From positions 1-40,172 of the forward strand of contig JAIPFM010000014.1 of assembly GCA_021736645.1 (NCBI GenBank): a stretch of DNA of 40,172 nucleotides, read 5' to 3'. This DNA comes from Phycisphaerae bacterium. GTDB lineage: Bacteria > Planctomycetota > Phycisphaerae > Sedimentisphaerales > Anaerobacaceae. Numbering within the stretch: position 1 is the first letter of the stretch; each line of letters starts with the position of its first letter. Made by a program: the position numbers and the translations under genes. Positions 34,835 through 40,172 of this stretch are shown in pieces. A model generated the notes under the pieces. The model saw only the letters and a program-made list of their open reading frames with translations. It made no database searches and had not been told where the DNA came from.

Positions 34835-36148
34835 GTGAGTTCTTTTGATTTTGCAATCCCCACACTTGGGCCCTGTACAACGCCATCACCCATCCATCTC
34901 TCCAGAGAAAAAGGCGATTTCATTTCTGATTATGTCTCAGATGTTCAACGCGTGGTGTACCAGGTTGACGTCGATCTGAGTCAGCCTCCCCAAGCCGCGG
35001 ACCTGTTGGAGGCCGCAGGTCCCAGAGAGATGGTCTACTTTGATCCAGCCAAGGTAGGCGCTGCCATTGTCACCTGTGGTGGTTTGTGTCCGGGACTTAA
35101 TGATGTGATCCGTTCCATCGTACTGTGTCTCTGGCACAGATATGGTGTGAGACGCCTATTAGGCATCCGTTATGGGTACCGAGGCTTCCTCAAAGAATTT
35201 GGCTTTGATGCCATGGCTATTACCTTGGATCACGTGCGGGACATTCATAAGCAGGGTGGAACCATACTTGGCTCATCGCGCGGGTATGGGGGCCGAACCC
35301 AGGAGATCGTTGACTTTCTTGAGCAAAATAGTGTGAACCAACTCTTTGTCATAGGAGGTGACGGAACCCAGAGGGGGGCTTTGGCCATTTGTCAAGAGGT
35401 CATGCGGCGAGGCAGCAAGATTGCGATTGTGGGTATCCCGAAGACAATTGACAATGATTTGAGTTTTGTGCAGCGATCTTTTGGCTTTGAAACATCGGTC
35501 TCCCTGGCAGTGGATGCTGTCGCTGGTGCCCACATAGAGGCTGCCGGAGCCTATAATGGTATTGGTCTTGTAAAGCTAATGGGGCGGGAGTCCGGTTTCA
35601 TTGCTGCTCAAACAGCATTGGCGTGCAATGATGTCAATTTTGTTCTCATTCCAGAAGTACCCTTTGTCATGCAGGGCGAAAACGGCTTCTTAAACCTATT
35701 GGAATCGAGGCTGAAAAACAGACATCACGCCGTCATTGTGGTGTCTGAGGGGGCCGGTCAGCACCTATTGGAGCAGGTTCCGCCAGGAGGTGATGCCTCG
35801 GGAAACAAGAAACTGGGCGATGTGGGCGTGTTCCTGAAAAGAGAAATATCTCAGTATTTCAAGTCAAAAGCCGTGGAAATCGGGGTGAAATATATTGACC
35901 CCAGTTATATTATTAGAAGTGCCCCGGCCAATGCCAACGACTCAGTGTACTGCACCAGACTGGGTGCTCACTCAGTGCATGCCGCCATGAGCGGAAGAAC
36001 GGGCCTGATTGTCAGCCTGATTCATGACAGATTTGTCCACGTGCCGATAAAGCTGGCGGTTTCCGAACGCCACGTGATCGACCCTGAGGGGAGCTTGTGG
36101 CGGGATGTGATCGAGGCCACAGGGCAGCCCGGACTCATGTCCGGGTAA
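34835..36148 (+). CDS. pfkA: ATP-type 6-phosphofructokinase, trypanosomatid/plant-like clade
   Basis: Start GTG 34835 is 8 nt after GAGAGG; 437 residues. Core motifs: TCGGLCPGLNDVIRSI, GYRGF, GTILGSSRGYG, GGDGTQRGA (GGDG 174-177), IPKTIDNDL (K203, catalytic D206), KLMGRESGFIA and PEVPF. In known enzymes the Gly after GGD favours ATP, whereas a Lys before TIDND is typical of pyrophosphate enzymes; trypanosome and plant ATP-dependent phosphofructokinases share this Gly+Lys pair, and the stretch around GGDGTQRGA resembles trypanosome PFK as I recall it. The long N-terminal extension (~75 residues) also fits that clade. It would phosphorylate fructose 6-phosphate in glycolysis. It stands alone with its own putative control region. 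Confidence 0.9.
   Translation: MSSFDFAIPTLGPCTTPSPIHLSREKGDFISDYVSDVQRVVYQVDVDLSQPPQAADLLEAAGPREMVYFDPAKVGAAIVTCGGLCPGLNDVIRSIVLCLWHRYGVRRLLGIRYGYRGFLKEFGFDAMAITLDHVRDIHKQGGTILGSSRGYGGRTQEIVDFLEQNSVNQLFVIGGDGTQRGALAICQEVMRRGSKIAIVGIPKTIDNDLSFVQRSFGFETSVSLAVDAVAGAHIEAAGAYNGIGLVKLMGRESGFIAAQTALACNDVNFVLIPEVPFVMQGENGFLNLLESRLKNRHHAVIVVSEGAGQHLLEQVPPGGDASGNKKLGDVGVFLKREISQYFKSKAVEIGVKYIDPSYIIRSAPANANDSVYCTRLGAHSVHAAMSGRTGLIVSLIHDRFVHVPIKLAVSERHVIDPEGSLWRDVIEATGQPGLMSG
36128..36145 (+). terminator. Hairpin at the end of the phosphofructokinase gene
   Basis: CCCGGAC (36128-36134) pairs perfectly with GTCCGGG (36139-36145) over a 4-nt loop, ending at the stop codon. The tail TAATCCTTTGTG is only weakly T-rich. 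Confidence 0.4.
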
Positions 36149-36451
36149 TCCTTTGTGCTGATTTCAGGTCGATGCAGTAAGTTATTGGAACTTAATAGGA
36201 TACGGCGATACTCTCGGTATCCGCGTATTTTGCTGATTTTATTAAAAATAGCTTGAATTTCTTATTGATTTCGCTAAAATGATTAAAGTTTGAGTACTAG
36301 AGGGTATTTCGTCTTTGGGTGTCTTTGGAGCAGAGGGTTACCCAAGCGCTGTATGTAACGTAAAATGTATCTGTTTTATCAGTGCAGTTGAGATAGAAAT
36401 TTTTTTACATGTACACAAATGCTGGCGTGTTGTTTATTTGGAAAGGAAGGA
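36149..36451. other. Gene-free stretch with promoter for the alpha-toroid gene
   Basis: It holds the putative promoter at 36253-36280 and a leader of about 165 nt. A small stem TAAGTT/AACTTA lies at 36178-36194. I recognise no riboswitch in the leader. Confidence 0.4.
36253..36280 (+). promoter_or_regulatory. Putative promoter of the 36452-38436 genes
   Basis: TTGAAT (36253-36258), 16-bp spacer, TAAAAT (36275-36280), in A+T-rich DNA. Confidence 0.45.
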
Positions 36452-38068
36452 ATGATGTTATCAAGAATGAGATTGGGATTCCTTGCACTTGCCTTGTTAG
36501 TGGCTGTGCAGGGATCGTACGCGCAAGAGCCTGATCCAAATGCCGTAATGGACCCCAATGATCCTAACATGGTCGTGGTCGTGTTGCCTGCGCCGTTGGG
36601 AAGTGCATTGGAGCTCGTTGCTGATGATTTGGTGGCTGATCAAATTGTCAATAAGAACTTGCCTGGAACAGGCTGGCCTGGGATGGAGGGGTATAACGGG
36701 GCGATTACTTTAGGTATGAACTCTGCCTACAATATCTTCGGCAAGTCAAGTTACGGCAAATCTGCAATCAGTGGTGCTGGATGGCTCTACTACTACAGTA
36801 TTGTCACGACTCCCTATGGCGACTCTGTCCTGGCTTGGGATGCTGTAGGATCAAGCCTTGGTCTCCCCGTTTGGAGTGAAACTGCGGCCTGGTTCTTTGA
36901 AAATGTGCAGGTGTATACACCGGGCGGCGCTGCAGCCTATGCTGCAAGCTATGGTGGCGATGCTTCCAGTGCCGTGTATTATCTGTCAAATCTGACACTG
37001 GCTGCGTACGGAGTGAATGCCCCTGAAAAGGCAATCTGGCGTCAAGGTTTGATCACTGCATTGGGCAAAGTCAATGATGATTCTGCTTGTTTCCCGGTCC
37101 AAGCCATTGGTATCGCGACATGGGCGTTGGCCACAACTGGACCACTGGATGGAACCCAGGTTTGGGATGGCGTGGCCTTGTCTGATCTGCCCGAGGTGCT
37201 GGTCAGTCACCAGGTGGGTCCGGATGGGTATGATCCGGGAAGTTTCTACTGGAGAATGGATCATACAGGCAGCGATGCGAATCTTGTGGCTGAAGGCTAT
37301 ACTCAAGACGCCATTTTTGCCACCCTTGGTTTGTTCGCTGCAGCAGACGCAAACCCCGCTATTGTCCCCGCGCTTCAGGCGCCTATTGTCAATGCTCTAA
37401 AGGCGATTCTGGGGTCTCTCGGTGACGATGGCCAGGTGTACGAGCATCTATCACTCGGTGGCCAGGCAAGCTATGTGTATGCTGCTCAGATGTTGTTGCT
37501 GGCTGACGTCCTGGGACTGGGGCTTGATGTCGATCTCAATGCTCTGGCCGGTGCCGGTGCCTATGAAGACTTTGGCGTTATGCTCGAGGGTCCATTGGTC
37601 TGGAATCCAAGTTTTGAATTGCCCGGTACAACCAAGCTAAAGAACTTTGAGAATGTTGTGGGTTGGACCAGTGGAGAAGGTGAAGTCACGGACTCTGGCG
37701 TGGAAACGGGCTGGAGTGCGACTGACGGTGAATGGACCGCTTTTCTGCGGAGTTCCGATCCGAGTGTTTTTCAGGTGACTCATCATATAATTGCCGCGGG
37801 TGATGTTATTCAGTTGAGCGTGGATGCACGGATTACCTGGGCAGCCACCACAATGCTCATGGAAATATTCTATGTGAACGCTGCCGGGGAGATGGTGCCG
37901 GTGGCATCGAGCGAGGTTGCCTTGACCGACGATATGACCAACTATAGCCTGGAGTTTGTTGCGGCCGATGATCCCAATGCTGTGGGACAGAGGCTCGGTA
38001 TCCTGTTTGACAATGTCTCCCCAAGCGATAGCTGGATTGGCCTGGATAACGTAAGTGTTGGCCTGTGA
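36452..38068 (+). CDS. Secreted alpha-toroid-like protein with C-terminal galactose-binding-type domain
   Basis: ATG 36452 follows AAAGGAAGGA; an earlier in-frame ATG (36419) lacks such a site. The 538-residue product has a signal peptide (MRLGFLALALLVAVQGSYAQ). An Asp/Pro/Asn-rich spacer (DPNAVMDPNDPN) follows. Residues ~75-370 are Ala/Gly/Tyr-rich helices in repeated pairs (TLAAYGVNAPEKAIWRQGLI, ACFPVQAIGIATWALATTG, QDAIFATLGLFAAAD), resembling the (alpha/alpha) toroids of terpenoid-cyclase-like or prenyltransferase-like secreted proteins. The last ~150 residues start VWNPSFELPG and end WIGLDNVSVGL, typical of CBM/galactose-binding beta-sandwich domains. It probably sits on the cell surface and binds carbohydrate; no enzymatic function can be assigned. 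A small secreted gene follows after 53 bp. Confidence 0.6.
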   Translation: MMLSRMRLGFLALALLVAVQGSYAQEPDPNAVMDPNDPNMVVVVLPAPLGSALELVADDLVADQIVNKNLPGTGWPGMEGYNGAITLGMNSAYNIFGKSSYGKSAISGAGWLYYYSIVTTPYGDSVLAWDAVGSSLGLPVWSETAAWFFENVQVYTPGGAAAYAASYGGDASSAVYYLSNLTLAAYGVNAPEKAIWRQGLITALGKVNDDSACFPVQAIGIATWALATTGPLDGTQVWDGVALSDLPEVLVSHQVGPDGYDPGSFYWRMDHTGSDANLVAEGYTQDAIFATLGLFAAADANPAIVPALQAPIVNALKAILGSLGDDGQVYEHLSLGGQASYVYAAQMLLLADVLGLGLDVDLNALAGAGAYEDFGVMLEGPLVWNPSFELPGTTKLKNFENVVGWTSGEGEVTDSGVETGWSATDGEWTAFLRSSDPSVFQVTHHIIAAGDVIQLSVDARITWAATTMLMEIFYVNAAGEMVPVASSEVALTDDMTNYSLEFVAADDPNAVGQRLGILFDNVSPSDSWIGLDNVSVGL

Positions 38069-38121
38069 AGCGTTTAATTGACGAAAGCGAACCTATTGAT
38101 CAGAAAGAAAGAGGATCAATT

Positions 38122-38436
38122 ATGAATTGCCTAAGATTTACTACTCGGACAGGACTGGTGGCTCTGGTTGCTGTCTTGATTGTTGGTGGCATGATGCCTG
38201 CCGTCGCAGGCGCAGCCGAAGAAGAGATGGGATTGTTTGATCCCTTTGCACTGGATGCAATGGTCTTAACAAGCGTCAGTTCTGCTGTAAATGTGACTGC
38301 TGCTGTCGCGCCTGGTGCCAGTATTATAGCCCCGGCAGATGAGCGTCCTGTGGCCTTGAGAACGTGCAAGCTTATTGGCCTCAAGCATCCGAAGCTTTTG
38401 ACTCCGTTCAGACCTGAATTTTCGTATAGCTATTAG
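38122..38436 (+). CDS. Small secreted protein of unknown function
   Basis: ATG 38122 has AGAGGA 8 nt upstream; a GTG at 38065 overlaps the preceding stop but would bury the signal peptide. The 104-residue product has a clear signal peptide (GLVALVAVLIVGGMMPAVAGAA). The mature part is short, with an Ala/Val-rich centre and a basic, proline-rich tail (KHPKLLTPFRPEFSYSY). I recognise no family. Short secreted proteins with basic Pro-rich tails do occur near exopolysaccharide genes in Planctomycetota, as far as I recall. A strong terminator follows. Confidence 0.65.
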   Translation: MNCLRFTTRTGLVALVAVLIVGGMMPAVAGAAEEEMGLFDPFALDAMVLTSVSSAVNVTAAVAPGASIIAPADERPVALRTCKLIGLKHPKLLTPFRPEFSYSY

Positions 38437-38448
38437 ATGATTGAATAC

Positions 38449-38486
38449 ATGATGACTTGCTGAGGTGGTACTCAGCAAGTCGTCAT
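38449..38486 (+). terminator. Strong hairpin terminator
   Basis: ATGATGACTTGCTGAG (38449-38464) pairs with CTCAGCAAGTCGTCAT (38471-38486), 16 bp with one G-T, loop of 6, then ATTCTTT. Confidence 0.8.
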
Positions 38487-38549
38487 ATTCTTTAAGTTAA
38501 TTGTGTTACTCACAAACAAGCTGGAGTGGGGGTAAGGGATGATCCCGGA

Positions 38550-38608
38550 GGTAATCAAAACCAAGTAGTCTACTTGAGGATTTCGATATATACATATAGA
38601 TGATTACC
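38550..38608 (+). promoter_or_regulatory. Nested inverted repeats upstream of the polysaccharide export gene
   Basis: Outer arms GGTAATCA (38550-38557) and TGATTACC (38601-38608) are perfectly complementary. Inside them is a 15-bp palindrome CAAGTAG-T-CTACTTG (38562-38576). The second arm of the palindrome overlaps a possible -35 TTGAGG (38574-38579), with TATAGA at 38595-38600 as a -10 candidate (15-bp spacer). It could be an operator or a structured leader controlling exopolysaccharide export. Confidence 0.45.
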
Positions 38609-38683
38609 AGATGAGGTTAATGCGTTTTGCGTGCTGAATGGGGATGAAGCTGCTAAACGTAGAATGGAAAGATGGTGTCATAA

Positions 38684-40172
38684 ATGAACTTCGTGAAACA
38701 TGGGGTGGTTGTATGCCCTCAGCGTTTTGTCGTTGGGGTCATGTTGATCGCGTGCTGTCTGTCTGGCTGCGGAGATAAGGTACAGTTATCTGATTCGCAG
38801 GAATTGCTTGAGTTTTTCAATGCAGGTCCGTTGGGTCCGTCTTTGGACATGAATGGCCTGATCAAGGCGCGTATGGATACAGGTCCGTATCGCGTGTTGC
38901 CGGACGAGGCCATTGAACTGACCATGCCTTCAATTCTCAAGGTGGCAACTGCAGAAGATTCTGTCACACCTGAAGAAGCCACGCCCTATGTGGTCCGTGT
39001 GAATGAGCAGGGCATGATCCCTCTGCCTGTCGTGGGGGATATCCCGGCTGCAGGGCGCACATTGGCTCAAATAGAGTCTGCCATTATCAATGCCTATTAC
39101 CCCGAATACACCAAGAGCCGTCCCTCTGTATTTGCCAAGGTCTTGGAATACAAGACATTCAAGGTGTCCATCACCGGTACAGTCAAGGCAGCCGGCGTGT
39201 ACGAGCTGAGGTGGGATCAGATGTCCCTGGTGAATGCCTTGATGCAGGCCGGGGGTATTAACGTGGATATATATTCTCCGGGTGCCGCCAGCATCAAGAT
39301 CAATAGAGTCTCATCACAGAGTCCACTGGCAGCGCCAGCTCTTTTCGGGCCCGCTTCTACTGTGTCGCCTCATCCATCCAATGGGCAAAAAAAGAACATT
39401 TCACTCTCGTCCTTTGACGGGCAATTACCCTCATCAGGTCACGATGATATCAAGCTGGCCTTCAGGCCCAGTCAGCCCGGCGCCACACAGGGCCAGTTGC
39501 TGATCGGCTACCAGGGGCAGATGGTGGTGAATCAATCCGTGGACATTGCGAATCCCAGGCAATTGTTTGGTGCCATGGATCAGGCCGTGGCAAGGTCGCC
39601 TCGTTTACCGGTATATGAGCTCAGCCAGAGGTTGAGATCATTGACTGATGTGCTCAATGGCTCAGTGGGACGTCCAGTACAGTTTGCCCAGGCCACTGCC
39701 GGCCATTCACCCGTTGAATTTGCCAGTATTGGGGATGATTCAGAGTCATTGGCCATGCCCCTCAAGAAGACATCCAACGACGACTACGAAATCGTTTTGC
39801 CTGTCAAGGGCATCAACATCCCCTTTGTGGATGTGGCATTACACGATGGAGATACCATCACAGTCGAGCGATTCAGCATGCCTGTGTTCACTGTGCTGGG
39901 CTTGGTCAAGCAGGCCGGCAATTACGATTATCCGCCTGAAGCGAACTATAATCTCATACAGGCCATTGGCTTTGCAGGAGATCTGGATATTGCCTTGAAT
40001 CCTCGCTATATCACCATCTACCGTTTGAAGAAAGACGGCACCGTGGCCAGGGCGGTATTCAAATTGAGACAGGGCAGTGGCTTGACCGAAGATCTGGCCA
40101 TACCCATTTTGCCTGGCGATGTTGTGTCGGTTGAGCATACGCCAAGGACCCGGAATAAGGAATTCTTTAACC
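38684..40172 (+). CDS. Wza-type polysaccharide export lipoprotein (3' end outside window)
   Basis: The frame opens at ATG 38684, directly after an in-frame TAA, and runs to the window end (496 residues seen). The signal peptide has two possible lipoboxes, LIAC (C24) and LSGC (C29). Residues ~65-150 form the polysaccharide export domain (GPYRVLPDEAIELTMPS, RVNEQGMIPLPVVGDIPAAGRTLAQIE). A first SLBB domain follows (FKVSITGTVKAAGVYELRW...LMQAGGINVDIYSPG). An unusual ~150-residue insert separates it from a second SLBB (MPVFTVLGLVKQAGNYDYP...LIQAIGFAGDLD). Proteins of this class form the outer-membrane channel for capsule or exopolysaccharide. With the GDP-mannose gene manC and the HD-GYP protein nearby, a regulated mannose-containing exopolysaccharide is a reasonable inference. 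Confidence 0.88.
   Translation, partial: MNFVKHGVVVCPQRFVVGVMLIACCLSGCGDKVQLSDSQELLEFFNAGPLGPSLDMNGLIKARMDTGPYRVLPDEAIELTMPSILKVATAEDSVTPEEATPYVVRVNEQGMIPLPVVGDIPAAGRTLAQIESAIINAYYPEYTKSRPSVFAKVLEYKTFKVSITGTVKAAGVYELRWDQMSLVNALMQAGGINVDIYSPGAASIKINRVSSQSPLAAPALFGPASTVSPHPSNGQKKNISLSSFDGQLPSSGHDDIKLAFRPSQPGATQGQLLIGYQGQMVVNQSVDIANPRQLFGAMDQAVARSPRLPVYELSQRLRSLTDVLNGSVGRPVQFAQATAGHSPVEFASIGDDSESLAMPLKKTSNDDYEIVLPVKGINIPFVDVALHDGDTITVERFSMPVFTVLGLVKQAGNYDYPPEANYNLIQAIGFAGDLDIALNPRYITIYRLKKDGTVARAVFKLRQGSGLTEDLAIPILPGDVVSVEHTPRTRNKEFFN

Noticed and set aside
36281..36451. Possible cyclic-di-GMP riboswitch in the leader of the alpha-toroid gene
   Set aside because: The segment AGGGTTACCC and nearby purines suggested it, but the conserved core and paired stems of known classes are not present.

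Overview
The window looks like a chromosomal segment of a bacterium of the PVC group, most likely Planctomycetota of the Phycisphaerae type. This is an inference from gene content: pseudopilins with a large DG-containing C-terminal domain, a hydrazine-synthase-alpha-like diheme protein outside any visible anammox context, secreted right-handed beta-helix proteins, a GH172/DUF2961 protein, and a trypanosomatid-like phosphofructokinase. No rRNA or plasmid/phage hallmark gene is present. Most recognisable promoters are of sigma-70 type (TTGNNN, 16-18 bp, TANNNT).

Region 1 (1-8.8 kb, + strand) holds the end of an MFS transporter, a short secreted protein that looks like an internally deleted GH172 protein, a secreted beta-helix protein, the HzsA-like propeller/cytochrome, a secreted PHP-type protein and a nitroreductase. 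Arrays of 7-bp repeats run across the stop codons on both sides of the nitroreductase. Region 2 (8.9-12.1 kb, - strand) is a two-gene unit: an AGE-family sugar 2-epimerase followed by a sugar kinase fused to a HAD phosphatase.

Region 3 (12.4-16.1 kb, - strand) is a visibly more A+T-rich operon, iorA-iorB plus a protein built of two copies of a CGSH...AG(V/I)GKN module that I cannot assign to a named family. Just upstream, in opposite orientation, lie what appear to be remnants of another 2-oxoacid:ferredoxin oxidoreductase (a tail of the alpha subunit and the N-terminus of the beta subunit). A pseudopilin gene follows.

Region 4 (17-26.8 kb) again concerns carbohydrates: a large beta-helix/LamG protein, a secreted aldose 1-epimerase, and an operon of a xylose-isomerase-like TIM barrel, a GH172 protein and a CPA2 cation/proton antiporter with CBS domains. 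Region 5 (26.9-29.1 kb) holds tRNA-Phe, tRNA-Arg and tRNA-Ala on the - strand around a manC-ruvX pair.

Region 6 (29.2-34.6 kb) carries a GspG-like pilin, a GspH-like pseudopilin and a secretin with a TPR tail, then a response regulator and a GAF/HD-GYP protein. Region 7 (34.8 kb to the end) has an ATP-type phosphofructokinase, a large secreted alpha-toroid-like protein, a small secreted protein and the start of a Wza-type polysaccharide export lipoprotein, probably the beginning of an exopolysaccharide locus. Overall the window combines secreted polysaccharide-active proteins, sugar interconversion, a pseudopilin/secretin export route and exopolysaccharide export.
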